Positions 1 to 9,258 of a DNA stretch of 64,000 nt are shown here, one piece after another. The notes under the pieces are model-generated. The model was given only the letters and a program-made list of their open reading frames with translations. It ran no database searches and was not told the DNA's origin. The translations under genes were made by a program, and so were the position numbers. This DNA comes from Mycolicibacterium poriferae (GTDB lineage: Bacteria; Actinomycetota; Actinomycetes; Mycobacteriales; Mycobacteriaceae): assembly GCF_010728325.1 (NCBI RefSeq), contig NZ_AP022570.1:868001-932000 (forward strand), written 5' to 3'. Every line of letters begins with the position of its first letter. Within the stretch, counting starts at the first letter, position 1.

Positions 1-1126
<1,126 letters not shown>

Positions 1127-1135
1127 CCGCCGGCG

Positions 1136-1312
1136 TCAGGGCCGCGCGCTGAGCTCCTCGCGGTAATGCGCGATGCGATGGTCCAGTTCGGCGGCATCAG
1201 CGTTGCGCCCCTCTTTGCGGGCGAGCTGTGCGCGGGCACTCAGTTCGCGGATCGCGGTGCGGATGTCGTTGATGCTCTGGGGTGCTTGGAGCGACACAAT
1301 GCTGCCTTTCAT
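1136..1312 (-). CDS. Small conserved hypothetical protein (58 aa)
   Basis: An ATG at 1312 opens a 58-codon frame ending in TGA at 1138-1136. The product begins MKGSIVSLQAPQSINDIRTA and is mostly charged amphipathic helix (IRELSARAQLARKEGRNADA, then HYREELSARP). It looks like a small soluble helical protein. No catalytic motif is visible. It lies tail to tail with the flavin reductase gene (10-bp gap), and the rhodanese gene on the same strand ends 43 bp upstream of its start, so the two may be co-transcribed. The helical repeat pattern and GC-biased third positions support real coding. Function unknown. Confidence 0.6.
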   Translation of the reverse strand: MKGSIVSLQAPQSINDIRTAIRELSARAQLARKEGRNADAAELDHRIAHYREELSARP

Positions 1313-1355
1313 CGTTGACTGGCTGCTTCCTGCAGCGTACCCCCGTGTCGGGCGT

Positions 1356-1805
1356 CTATACCGGTGTGCGCGAATCCTCGTCGTTGCCGACCGCGGCCGG
1401 CGGGACGGCGGTCAGCGGGTCCACGGGGCGGCGCGTCCGGCCCTGGTCCGACTGGATCGCGAACCCTTCCCGGACCCAGTACTCGAAGCCGCCGATCAAC
1501 TCACGCACCCGCGAGTAGCCCAGTTCGGCCAGGGCGTGCGCGGCCTTGGTCGCTCCGTTGCAACCCGGGCCCCAGCAGTACACGACGATGTCGGCGTCCC
1601 GGTCCGGCAGCACAGCGGTGGCGCGCGACGCGAGGTCGGCGCCGGGGATGTGCACGGCGCCTGGCACGCGCCCCTGCTGCCACGCCGGTAATGAGCGGGT
1701 ATCGACGACGACGGGAGCTCTGCCGGCCGCGCGGAGGGCGGCCAGGTCGGCGGGGTCGATCTCGAAGGCGAGTTTGGCGGCGAAGAACGCGCGGGCTTCT
1801 GTCAT
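1356..1805 (-). CDS. Rhodanese-like sulfurtransferase (single domain)
   Basis: This is a single rhodanese domain of 149 residues. Seen: the VVVDTRSLPAWQQGRVPGAVHIPGA-type CH2A region, then the active-site loop YCWGPGCNGA, where the first Cys is the expected persulfide carrier, and the closing segment LIGGFEYW. Such domains transfer sulfane sulfur to cyanide or thiol acceptors. The start was set at the ATG at 1805 (MTEARAFF). The frame is open for 26 codons further upstream, but those residues look non-coding. The acyl-CoA dehydrogenase gene ends 117 bp upstream on the same strand, so read-through is possible. A C-terminal tail of about 25 residues after the domain has no obvious role. Confidence 0.85.
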   Translation of the reverse strand: MTEARAFFAAKLAFEIDPADLAALRAAGRAPVVVDTRSLPAWQQGRVPGAVHIPGADLASRATAVLPDRDADIVVYCWGPGCNGATKAAHALAELGYSRVRELIGGFEYWVREGFAIQSDQGRTRRPVDPLTAVPPAAVGNDEDSRTPV

Positions 1806-1922
1806 GTGTTCATCGAAGCGCGGGCGAACCCGCGAAGGAACCAGTGAGCCACGGAAAAGGCGGCGTCCGCCCCGCGATTCCACGGATTCTCCAGCGTTGG
1901 GCCGGGGAATCCGCGGTATCGG

Positions 1923-3836
1923 TCAGGGGCGCATGGCGTAGGCGCCGTCGTAGTCCCGCACGTGCTCCCACACCCGGTCGAAGCGTGCCGGGTCGGTGGC
2001 CGGCTTCCGCACCGCGGACATTGCCCACTCCTGCTGGGCCGCGGTCGAGCTCGGCTTGCCGTGCAGCGCGACGGCGTAGGCGGAGAAGTCGCGGACCTGA
2101 ACGTCGAAGATCTGGTCGACGAGCTCGCGGAACTCGGCATCCAGCCCCGTCAACTCGGCCTGCTCGAGGATCAACTGTCCGTACACCACCAGTGTGAACA
2201 GGTGCCCGACCACGAGCACGAAGTCCAGGTCGCGCTGTTGGTCGGCGTCGGGTGCCGCGGTGGAGAGCAGTTCTTTGAACGCCTGCACCTGCTCGTAGAA
2301 GACGCCGACGTTGGGGATGTCGAGGTGCCTCTCGTACACCGGGGCCCAGTCGGCGAACTGGACCTTCGACGCGCCGCGGGCCGGACCCTGCGACCAGAAG
2401 AACACGTCGTCGGCGGGGTCGTTCCGGGTGCCGATCGGCGGGTAGTCGGTGGGGTTGAACATGAAGTTGGGCATGAACTTGAGGATCTGGGCGACGTTGA
2501 CGTGCACCGTGCCTTCGAGCCTGGGGAGCGCACCGATCAGCCGCGCCACCTCGCAGAAGTAGGTGTTCTTCTCGAAACCCTTGGCGGCCAGGACGTCCCA
2601 GAGCAGCGTCACCACCGTCTCGCCCTCGGAGGTGACCTTGGACTTGGTCACCGGGTTGAACAGCAGGTAGCGCCGGTCCTGTGGCCCCGCGCTGCGGAAG
2701 TAGTCGATGGCGCGGTCGCTGAACAGCTTCATCGCGATCAGCCGGGCGTAGGCGTCGACGAAGCTGGCCCGCACGTGCGGAAAGTCGGTGACCGGGTTGC
2801 CGTACAGGATGCGGTTGTTGGCGTGGGTGATCGCCTCGTAGAAGGCGTGCTCGCACATCCCGATCGAGCCGCTGCACAGGTTGAACTTGCCCACGTTGAC
2901 GGTGTTCAGGGCGGCGGAGAACGCATCGGGCCCGGTGCACAGGATGTCCTCCTCGTACACCGGGTAGTCGGTCAGCCGGAAATTGCTGACGTACATCTGC
3001 CCGTGCACGACGTTGCCGAGCAGCTCGTAGTTCCCGTGGCCGCTGTCGGCAACGAACCAGACGTAGCCGTCGGCCCCGTCGATGTCGGTGCGGCGCCCGA
3101 ACACCGACACCATCCCCGCCACGTTGCCGTTGCCGATGTAGTACTTCTCGCCGGTGGCCCGGAAGGCGACCCCTTCGTCGTCATCGGTACCGGTCTGCTC
3201 TTCGCGCGAGCGCTCATCGGTGCCGGTCTGCTCTTCGCGCGAGCGCTCATCGGTGCCGGTCTGCTCTTCGCGCGAGCGCTCATCGGTGCCGGTCTGCTCT
3301 TCGCGCGAGCGCTCATCGGTGCCGGTCTGCTCTTCGCGCGAGCGCTCATCGGTACCGGGCGTGAGGAGCATGTCGGTGTTGTAGATGTCAGCGCCGTGCT
3401 CGCGTTCGGACAACGCGAAGGCCATCACGCCACCGGCGTCGAGTTGGGCGGCCGCCTTCTCCTTGGCCTTGACGTTGTCGCTCTGCCAGATCGGGCCGAG
3501 CCCGAGGATCGTGACCTGCTCGGCGTACCAGTACGACAGCCCGTAGAAGCCGAGTATCTCGCTGAGGACTGCGTTGCGTGAGGTGTCCCAGCGCTTGTTC
3601 GGGTCGCCGCCGGCGAACTCCGACGGCGTCAGGAATGTGGCGAACAGTCGCTCACGCCGGACGAAGTCCAGGAAGTCGGTCACCCACGTGGCTTCCAGGT
3701 CGTCGCGCAGCAGGCGGGTCTTGCCGCGCTCTTCGAACCAGTCGATCAGGGCCTGCAGCTGCCGCCGCGACTCCGCATCGAGGTGGTGCGGGTCGAAGCG
3801 GTTCGGGTCGAGCAGCAGTCGGGCGGGGGTCGGCAT
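1923..3836 (-). CDS. Acyl-CoA dehydrogenase family protein with internal 5 x 11-residue repeat
   Basis: A 637-residue flavoprotein of the acyl-CoA dehydrogenase/oxidase superfamily, predicted to oxidise an acyl-CoA at the alpha-beta bond. Seen: an N-terminal helical domain, FALSEREHGAD (the FAD/substrate segment of the middle beta-domain), GEKYYIGNGN, and a long helical C-terminal half with RLIGALPRLEGTVHVN. The length fits large FadE-type proteins that act on bulky or long acyl chains. The substrate cannot be read from sequence. Residues 163-217 are five copies of DERSREEQTGT, placed in the loop between MLLTP and DDDEGVAF, where relatives have a short turn. The frame is kept throughout. The gene is divergent from an Lrp/AsnC regulator 28 bp away, which may control it. 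Confidence 0.85.
   Translation of the reverse strand: MPTPARLLLDPNRFDPHHLDAESRRQLQALIDWFEERGKTRLLRDDLEATWVTDFLDFVRRERLFATFLTPSEFAGGDPNKRWDTSRNAVLSEILGFYGLSYWYAEQVTILGLGPIWQSDNVKAKEKAAAQLDAGGVMAFALSEREHGADIYNTDMLLTPGTDERSREEQTGTDERSREEQTGTDERSREEQTGTDERSREEQTGTDERSREEQTGTDDDEGVAFRATGEKYYIGNGNVAGMVSVFGRRTDIDGADGYVWFVADSGHGNYELLGNVVHGQMYVSNFRLTDYPVYEEDILCTGPDAFSAALNTVNVGKFNLCSGSIGMCEHAFYEAITHANNRILYGNPVTDFPHVRASFVDAYARLIAMKLFSDRAIDYFRSAGPQDRRYLLFNPVTKSKVTSEGETVVTLLWDVLAAKGFEKNTYFCEVARLIGALPRLEGTVHVNVAQILKFMPNFMFNPTDYPPIGTRNDPADDVFFWSQGPARGASKVQFADWAPVYERHLDIPNVGVFYEQVQAFKELLSTAAPDADQQRDLDFVLVVGHLFTLVVYGQLILEQAELTGLDAEFRELVDQIFDVQVRDFSAYAVALHGKPSSTAAQQEWAMSAVRKPATDPARFDRVWEHVRDYDGAYAMRP
3186..3350 (-). 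repeat. 33-bp tandem repeat, 5 copies, inside the acyl-CoA dehydrogenase gene
   Basis: Five head-to-tail 33-bp units run from 3186 to 3350. They are identical except for an a/g change in the first unit on the plus strand. Each contains GAGCGCTC, a perfect 8-bp palindrome. Because 33 is a multiple of three, the array is translated as DERSREEQTGT x5. A 27-bp stretch of the same unit recurs at 58260-58286, so the unit appears to be a dispersed element that entered this gene and expanded. There are no spacers, so it is not a CRISPR array. Confidence 0.95.
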
Positions 3837-3864
3837 GCTCGAACTCTAGAGAAACGCGGATGGG

Positions 3865-4335
3865 ATGATCGCCGCTATGGCGGAGAACAGCCGCATCAGC
3901 CTGGATCGCACCGACGAAGCGATCCTCGCGGCGCTGCAGGGCGACGGCCGGATGAGCACCGCTGACCTGGCCCGCGCGGTCTCGTTGTCGCCCAGCGCGA
4001 CGGCCGACCGGGTGCGCCGCCTGGTCGACGGCGGTGTCATCACCGGCTACACCGCCTGCGTGTCCCCGGAGGCCCTCGGATATCCGATCACCGCGTTCGT
4101 GCGGCTGGCGTATCCGTCCGGCAATTACTCGCCACTGCATGATCTGCTGGAGGTGACCCCCGAGATCACCGAGGCCCATCACGTCACCGGCAACGACTGC
4201 TTCATTCTCAAGGTGTTGGCCCGTTCGATGGCCGACCTGGAGCGTGTCACCGGACGGATCGCCACGCTGGGTGCCATCACCACGAACGTCGTCTACTCGA
4301 GCCCGCTCACCGGCCGCCCGCTCGCCCCCTCCTGA
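3865..4335 (+). CDS. Lrp/AsnC family transcriptional regulator
   Basis: A 156-residue (or 152 from the ATG at 3877) feast/famine regulator. Seen: the N-terminal DRTDEAILAALQGDGRMSTADLA with its winged HTH (SLSPSATADRVRRLVDGGVI), then a C-terminal RAM/ACT-like ligand domain with HHVTGNDCFILKVLA. Such proteins bind DNA as oligomers and respond to amino acids or related small molecules. The gene is divergent from the acyl-CoA dehydrogenase gene with only 28 bp between starts. Control of that gene and autoregulation are therefore the natural guess (inference). The MAENSRISLDR start at 3877 matches the usual family N-terminus slightly better. Confidence 0.88.
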   Translation: MIAAMAENSRISLDRTDEAILAALQGDGRMSTADLARAVSLSPSATADRVRRLVDGGVITGYTACVSPEALGYPITAFVRLAYPSGNYSPLHDLLEVTPEITEAHHVTGNDCFILKVLARSMADLERVTGRIATLGAITTNVVYSSPLTGRPLAPS

Positions 4336-4366
4336 TGTGACCTATGGCGTCCTGAACCCCCAGGGG

Positions 4367-4430
4367 CGTTGAGACTGCATCCTTTGCGGCGAAGTGCGAG
4401 TGGAGACCGCGGTGAACGCAGTATCAACGG
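4367..4430. repeat. Degenerate copy of a dispersed palindromic element
   Basis: The left arm starts CGTTGAGACTGC (4367-4378), and the right arm ends GCAGTATCAACGG (4418-4430), its near-perfect reverse complement. The same sequence family forms a perfect 21-bp hairpin arm at 52205-52269. This copy lies between the convergent ends of the Lrp/AsnC gene and sdhB, where it could also act as a two-way terminator. It has lost several pairs in the inner stem. Confidence 0.7.
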
Positions 4431-4491
4431 AACTCAGGCCGGGTGCACGTCGCGCGCGAACGCACCGCGCCCGGGTCAGCGTCGCCCGCGC

Positions 4492-5244
4492 TCACCTGCG
4501 GAACAGCTTGTTGCCCAGCCACACGATCGGGTCGTACTTACGGTCGGCCGCACGCTCTTTCATCGGGATCAGCGCGTTGTCGGTGATCTTGATGTGCTCG
4601 GGGCAGACCTCGGTGCAGCACTTCGTGATGTTGCAATAGCCCAGGCCGTTCTCTTCCTGCGCCTGTTCGGCCCGCCGGCCGTGCACGTCCAGGGGGTGCA
4701 TGTCCAGCTCGGCCTGGCGCATCAGGTAGCGCGGCCCGGAGAACGCTTCCTTGTTCTCCTCGTGGTCACGGTTGACGTGGCAGACGTTCTGACACAGGAA
4801 GCACTCGATGCACTTGCGGAACTCCTGCGAGCGGTTCACGTCCTCCTGCGCCATCCGGTACTCACCGGGCTGCAGATCCTTCGGCGGGGTGAACGACGGG
4901 ATCTCGCGGGCCTTCTCGTAGTTGAAGGACACATCGCACACCAGGTCGCGCATCACCGGGAAGGTCCGCATCGGGGTGACGGTGACGACCTCGTTCTCGT
5001 CGAACGTCGACATCCGGGTCATGCACGCCAGCCGGGGACGCCCGTTGATCTCAACCGAACACGATCCGCACTTGCCCGCCTTGCAGTTCCACCGCACCGC
5101 CAGGTCGCCGGTCTGCGTCTGCTGCAGCCGGTGGATGATGTCGAGCACCACCTCGCCGTCGTTGACCTCGACGGTGTAGTCCTTGAGCTCGCCCCCGCTG
5201 GCGTCGCCGCGCCAGACTCGCATCTTCGCGTCGTATGCAGCCAT
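4492..5244 (-). CDS. sdhB: Succinate dehydrogenase (Sdh1 type) iron-sulfur subunit
   Basis: The iron-sulfur subunit (250 aa) passes electrons from the FAD of the flavoprotein subunit toward the membrane subunit. Seen: the [2Fe-2S] motif RWNCKAGKCGSC plus a later Cys in LACMTRM, the CIECFLCQNVC cluster motif and the second motif CCTEVCPEHI. The start is the ATG at 5244 (MAAYDAKMRVW). The frame continues upstream, but that part is antisense-like. It is the last gene of the operon, 4 bp after the flavoprotein gene. Length and order match M. tuberculosis Rv0247c-Rv0249c (Sdh1). Confidence 0.93.
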   Translation of the reverse strand: MAAYDAKMRVWRGDASGGELKDYTVEVNDGEVVLDIIHRLQQTQTGDLAVRWNCKAGKCGSCSVEINGRPRLACMTRMSTFDENEVVTVTPMRTFPVMRDLVCDVSFNYEKAREIPSFTPPKDLQPGEYRMAQEDVNRSQEFRKCIECFLCQNVCHVNRDHEENKEAFSGPRYLMRQAELDMHPLDVHGRRAEQAQEENGLGYCNITKCCTEVCPEHIKITDNALIPMKERAADRKYDPIVWLGNKLFRR

Positions 5245-5248
5245 GGCT

Positions 5249-7168
5249 TCAGCCCTTCCGTTGCGGATGTTCGACGAGCTCGTCGTCGGTGTAGTACTTC
5301 TCGAGTTCGGACAGCTCGAAACACTCGAGCAGGTCCGGTCGCATCGGCACTTGCCGTTGCTTCTCGACGGTGACGTCGGGGACCACCGGATCGTCGCCCT
5401 CGACGCGGCACGCCAGCAGCGCGTTGCGCCACTGGGCGTCCATCTGGGGGTAGTCGTCACGGGTGTGTCCGCCGCGGCTCTCGGTGCGGGTGATCGCCGA
5501 CTTCGCGACCGACTCGCTGACCAGCAGCATGTTGCGCAGGTCCATCGCCAGGTGCCAACCCGGGTTGAACTTGCGATCCCCTTCGACCTTGACGTTGCGG
5601 TAGCGCCGGCGCAGCTCCTGCAGTTTGTCCAGGGCCTCCTGCATCTCGTCGGACTTGCGGATGATGCCGACCAGGTTGTTCATCGTGTCCTGCATGTCCA
5701 GCTGCAGGGTGTACGGGTTCTCCGGTGCCGAGCCGTCGCCGGGGCCGTCGAACGGGGCCAGTGCCATCGCGGTGGCCTTCTCGACCGAGTCGTCGCTGAC
5801 CTTGGGACGGTCCGACATCGCCCGCACGTAGTCCGCCGCGCCGAGGCCGGCACGCCGGCCGAACACCAGCAGGTCCGACAGCGAGTTGCCACCCAACCGG
5901 TTCGAGCCGTGCATGCCGCCGGCGCACTCGCCCGCGGCGAACAGCCCGGGCGTCGCCGCGGCGCCGCTGTCCGGGTCGACCTCGATCCCGCCCATCACGT
6001 AATGGCAGGTCGGCCCGACCTCCATCTCGTCGGTGGTGATGTCCACCTCGGCGAGCTCGATGAACTGGTGATACATCGACGGCAGCCGTCGCTTGATCTC
6101 CTCGGACGACATGCGGGAGGCGATGTCGAGGTAGACGCCGCCGTGCGGGGTGCCGCGGCCTTCCTTGACCTCGGTGTTGATCGCGCGGGCGACCTCGTCG
6201 CGGGGCAACAGGTCAGGGGTGCGCCGGGCGGAGTCGTTGTCCTTGAGCCACTGGTCGGCCTCCTCCTCGGTCTCGGCGTACTGGCCCTTGAAGACGTCGG
6301 GGATGTAGTCGAACATGAACCGCTTGCCCTCGGAGTTCTTCAACACTCCGCCGTCGCCGCGCACACCCTCGGTGACGAGGATGCCCTTGACCGACAGAGG
6401 CCAGACCATCCCGGTCGGGTGGAACTGGATGAACTCCATGTTGATCAGCGCCGAACCGGCCCGCAGTGCCAGCGCGTGGCCGTCGCCGGTGTACTCCCAG
6501 GAATTCGAGGACACCTTGTAGGACTTGCCGATGCCGCCGGTGGCCAGCACCACCGCGGGCGCCTCGAACAGGACGAACTCGCCGGTCTCGCGGTAGTAGC
6601 CGAACGCGCCGGCCACCTTGCCGTTCTCCAGGATCAGCTCGGTGACGGCGACCTCGTGGAAGACCCGGATCCGGGCCTCGTAGTCGCCGAGTTCGGCCTT
6701 GTCCTCCTGCTGCAGCGACACGATCTTCTGCTGCAGCGTGCGGATGATCTCCAGACCGGTGCGGTCACCGACGTGGGCCAGCCGCGGATAGGTGTGCCCA
6801 CCGAAGTTGCGCTGGCTGATCTTGCCGTCCTTGGTGCGGTCGAACAGCGCGCCGTAGGTCTCCAGCTCCCACACCCGGTCGGGCGCTTCCTGCGCGTGCA
6901 GTTCGGCCATGCGCCAGTTGTTGAGGAACTTGCCGCCGCGCATGGTGTCACCGAAGTGCACCTGCCACGAGTCCTTGGTGTTGACGTTGCGCATGGCGGC
7001 CGCGCAGCCACCCTCGGCCATGACGGTGTGCGCCTTGCCGAACAACGACTTGGTGATCACCGCGACCCGCAGGCCGCGTTCACGTGCCTCGATCACCGCG
7101 CGCAAACCAGCGCCGCCGGCACCGATCACGACGACGTCGTACTCGTGCCGTTCCAACTCACTCATCAC
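5249..7168 (-). CDS. sdhA: Succinate dehydrogenase (Sdh1 type) flavoprotein subunit
   Basis: The 639-aa catalytic subunit that oxidises succinate to fumarate. Seen: the Rossmann GAGGAGLRA motif near residue 18, AHTVMAEGG (the His expected to carry covalent FAD), EFIQFHPTGM, the HYVMGGIEVD segment and the RLGGNSLSDLLVFGRRAG flavin-capping motif. It is the second structural gene of a tight operon, 33 bp after the membrane-anchor gene and 4 bp before the iron-sulfur gene. In mycobacteria Sdh1 feeds electrons to menaquinone. The call to Sdh1 rather than Sdh2 rests on the unusual membrane subunit encoded upstream. Confidence 0.94.
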   Translation of the reverse strand: MMSELERHEYDVVVIGAGGAGLRAVIEARERGLRVAVITKSLFGKAHTVMAEGGCAAAMRNVNTKDSWQVHFGDTMRGGKFLNNWRMAELHAQEAPDRVWELETYGALFDRTKDGKISQRNFGGHTYPRLAHVGDRTGLEIIRTLQQKIVSLQQEDKAELGDYEARIRVFHEVAVTELILENGKVAGAFGYYRETGEFVLFEAPAVVLATGGIGKSYKVSSNSWEYTGDGHALALRAGSALINMEFIQFHPTGMVWPLSVKGILVTEGVRGDGGVLKNSEGKRFMFDYIPDVFKGQYAETEEEADQWLKDNDSARRTPDLLPRDEVARAINTEVKEGRGTPHGGVYLDIASRMSSEEIKRRLPSMYHQFIELAEVDITTDEMEVGPTCHYVMGGIEVDPDSGAAATPGLFAAGECAGGMHGSNRLGGNSLSDLLVFGRRAGLGAADYVRAMSDRPKVSDDSVEKATAMALAPFDGPGDGSAPENPYTLQLDMQDTMNNLVGIIRKSDEMQEALDKLQELRRRYRNVKVEGDRKFNPGWHLAMDLRNMLLVSESVAKSAITRTESRGGHTRDDYPQMDAQWRNALLACRVEGDDPVVPDVTVEKQRQVPMRPDLLECFELSELEKYYTDDELVEHPQRKG

Positions 7169-7201
7169 AAATCACCCTCAACTAGTCCTGGAATTAAGTT
7201 G

Positions 7202-8023
7202 TCAGCCAATGAAACGCAGGTCGGGGAACCACCCGGCGGCCAGCGCCATCACGTAGAAGTCGGTGAACATCAAGGTGCCGAGGGTGATCCACGCGAAGGT
7301 CTTGTGCCGGGTGTTGATCTTGCTGATCTGCGTCCAGAGCCAGTACCGCACAGGGTGTTTCGAGAAGTGCTTGAGCCGGCCGCCGGCGACGTGGCGGCAC
7401 GAGTGACACGACAACGTGTAGGCCCACAACAGCACGACGTTGGTAACCAGGACGACGTTGCCCAGGCCGAAACCGAAGCTGCCGTCTTCCTTGGTGAACG
7501 CCAGGATCGCGTCGTAGGTGTTGATGATCGAGATGATCGCGGCGATGTAGAAGAAGTACCGGTGGGTGTTCTGGATGATCAGCGGGAAGCGGGTCTCACC
7601 GGTGTAGGTGGCGTGCGGTTCGGCCACCGCGCACGCCGTGGGGGCCTGCCAGACGGTGCGGTAGTAGGCGCCGCGGTAGTAGTAGCAGGTCAGCCGGAAC
7701 AGCAACAGGAACGGCAGCGACAGCGCCGCGTAGGGCAACCACCACACGTCGGGCAGGAACTGCCCGAAGTGGCTGGCCTCCGGGCTGCAGCCGGTGCTCA
7801 CGCACGGTGAGTAGAACGGCGTCAGGTAGTGGTACTCGGGTACGTAGTACCAGTTCTGCATGAACGCCCGCACCGTCGCGTAGACGATGAACGCGGCGAA
7901 GCCGAGGTCGATGATGACGGGCGACTTCCACCAGTTGTCGGTGCGCAGCGTCCGCTGCGAGATCTGGGCACGACCAGGAGAGAAGACGCCGGTCGCGTTG
8001 CGGTCGGCGGCGGGTGCGCTCAC
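7202..8023 (-). CDS. Sdh1 membrane-anchor subunit
   Basis: A 273-residue polytopic protein, exactly the length I recall for M. tuberculosis Rv0249c, in the same position upstream of sdhA-sdhB. It has about five hydrophobic segments: VIIDLGFAAFIVYATV, the LSLPFLLLFRLTCYYY helix, FFYIAAIISIINTYDAIL, VVLVTNVVLLWAYTL and FAWITLGTLMFTDFYVMAL. Notable Cys/His pairs occur at LSCHSCRHVAGG and in the loop with SPCVSTGCSP. Structural work on mycobacterial Sdh1 reported a membrane-embedded Rieske-type cluster, and these residues are candidate ligands (inference). The subunit would dock the catalytic pair and reduce quinone. Confidence 0.88.
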   Translation of the reverse strand: MSAPAADRNATGVFSPGRAQISQRTLRTDNWWKSPVIIDLGFAAFIVYATVRAFMQNWYYVPEYHYLTPFYSPCVSTGCSPEASHFGQFLPDVWWLPYAALSLPFLLLFRLTCYYYRGAYYRTVWQAPTACAVAEPHATYTGETRFPLIIQNTHRYFFYIAAIISIINTYDAILAFTKEDGSFGFGLGNVVLVTNVVLLWAYTLSCHSCRHVAGGRLKHFSKHPVRYWLWTQISKINTRHKTFAWITLGTLMFTDFYVMALAAGWFPDLRFIG

Positions 8024-8086
8024 ATTTGCCTTTCGGTGTTCTTTTGTCCCACGTGCTCAGTGTGCCTCCCCGGGCACAGCGTGAGT

Positions 8087-8383
8087 TCAGCGCGTCCCGC
8101 CGAGGCCTTCGTCGTCGACGCCGCGCCAGAAGTCCGTGTCGTATTGCGTATCCGGGATCGGGATGCGCTCGGCGACGTGCTGATGGCGGGTCACCCCGCG
8201 CGCCAGCTCCAATTCTTCTGCGTCGATGTCGAGTCGGTCGATATCGTTGAGGATGCGCTCGGCGTCATTGACGATGCGACGGGTGGCTGGGCTGTCCCCG
8301 TATCGCGACGCCAGCGATGTCACGCACCGCCGGAGGTTTCCGATGAGATCGTGAAGCTCGGCGAGTTCGGTGGTGCTGGACAA
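8087..8383 (-). CDS. Conserved hypothetical protein, first gene of the sdh1 operon
   Basis: A 98-residue soluble protein starting MSSTTELAELHDLIGNLRRC. It has two helical stretches (SRYGDSPATRRIVNDAERIL and DIDAEELELARGVTRHQ) and a C-terminal tail, PDTQYDTDFWRGVDDEGLGG. The size and place match M. tuberculosis Rv0250c, which also precedes the sdh1 genes. It carries no recognisable catalytic motif. The 63-bp gap to the membrane subunit suggests co-transcription, so a role in assembly or regulation of the dehydrogenase is possible but unproven. Confidence 0.75.
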   Translation of the reverse strand: MSSTTELAELHDLIGNLRRCVTSLASRYGDSPATRRIVNDAERILNDIDRLDIDAEELELARGVTRHQHVAERIPIPDTQYDTDFWRGVDDEGLGGTR

Positions 8384-8492
8384 GTGACCTCCTTGGGCTG
8401 AAGGGTGTCAGGAATCACACTACGACACCCGATGCTAGCCACATCATCGAAGTAATGGTGAGACAGATCACTTTGACGGGCGGAGCGTATCG

Positions 8493-9251
8493 ATGGGGCC
8501 TGAACGGCTGAAAGACGCAGCGGAGACGCTGTTGCGGATGCACACGCCGGGCGACCCGGTGATCCTGCCGACGGTGTGGGACGCGTGGTCGGCCCGGCTG
8601 GCTGTCGACGCCGGGTTCGGAGCGTTGACGGTCGGCAGCCATCCGGTGGCGGACTCGGTCGGCAGACCCGACAACGAGGGAATGTCGTTCGAAGAACTGC
8701 TCGCCCGGGTCACGCAGATCACGGCCGCGGTCGACGTGCCGGTGTCGGTCGACATCGAGTCCGGCTATGCGGAGCTGCCTGCCCGGTTGATCGACGGGCT
8801 GCTGTCCGCCGGTGCGGTGGGGCTGAACATCGAGGACACCGTGCACAGCGAGGGTGGGCGGCTGCGTTCGGCCGGTGAGCACGCCGAACTGGTCGACGCG
8901 CTGCGTGCCGCGGCTGCGGCGGCCGGCGTGCATGTCGTCATCAACGCCCGCACCGATCTGTTTCTGCGGGCCGACGGCGACGAGGCCGATCGGGTCGACC
9001 GTGCGATCGCCCGGCTCCGGCACGCCGCCGAGGCGGGCGCCGACGTGTTGTACCCGGTCGGGTTCCACGATCCGGATACGTTGCAGCGCTTGACCTCGGA
9101 GTTGCCGCTACCGGTGAACGCGATCGCCGATCCGGCCAAGGCGGACCCGTCGTCCTACGGTCCGCTGGGCGTGGCGCGCATCAGCTTCGGACCACTGTGG
9201 CAGGCGGCGCTGGCCGAACGGGCCACCGAGATCCTCGGGCGCTGGACCTGA
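8493..9251 (+). CDS. Isocitrate lyase/PEP mutase superfamily protein
   Basis: A 252-residue TIM-barrel protein of the ICL/PEPM family. Seen: PTVWDAWSARLAVDAGFGAL (the substrate-binding first strand and helix), DVPVSVDIESGYAEL (the Mg-binding Asp region), GAVGLNIEDTVH and VINARTDLFL. These enzymes make or cleave C-C or P-C bonds next to a carboxylate. The lyase catalytic motif KKCGH of true isocitrate lyase is absent, so this is more like the methylisocitrate-lyase or oxaloacetate-hydrolase side of the family, or Rv1998c-type proteins. It is divergent from the sdh1 operon. Substrate not determined. Confidence 0.85.
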   Translation: MGPERLKDAAETLLRMHTPGDPVILPTVWDAWSARLAVDAGFGALTVGSHPVADSVGRPDNEGMSFEELLARVTQITAAVDVPVSVDIESGYAELPARLIDGLLSAGAVGLNIEDTVHSEGGRLRSAGEHAELVDALRAAAAAAGVHVVINARTDLFLRADGDEADRVDRAIARLRHAAEAGADVLYPVGFHDPDTLQRLTSELPLPVNAIADPAKADPSSYGPLGVARISFGPLWQAALAERATEILGRWT

Positions 9252-9258
9252 AAAACGC

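Noticed and set aside
3186..3350. Five direct repeats as a CRISPR array
   Set aside because: Units are adjacent with no spacers and are in frame in a coding sequence. No cas genes are present.
5183..7810. Long open frame on the plus strand antisense to the sdh1 genes
   Set aside because: It is a GC-driven antisense shadow. The complement strand encodes clear SdhA/SdhB/membrane-anchor motifs, and the plus-strand translation has no family pattern.
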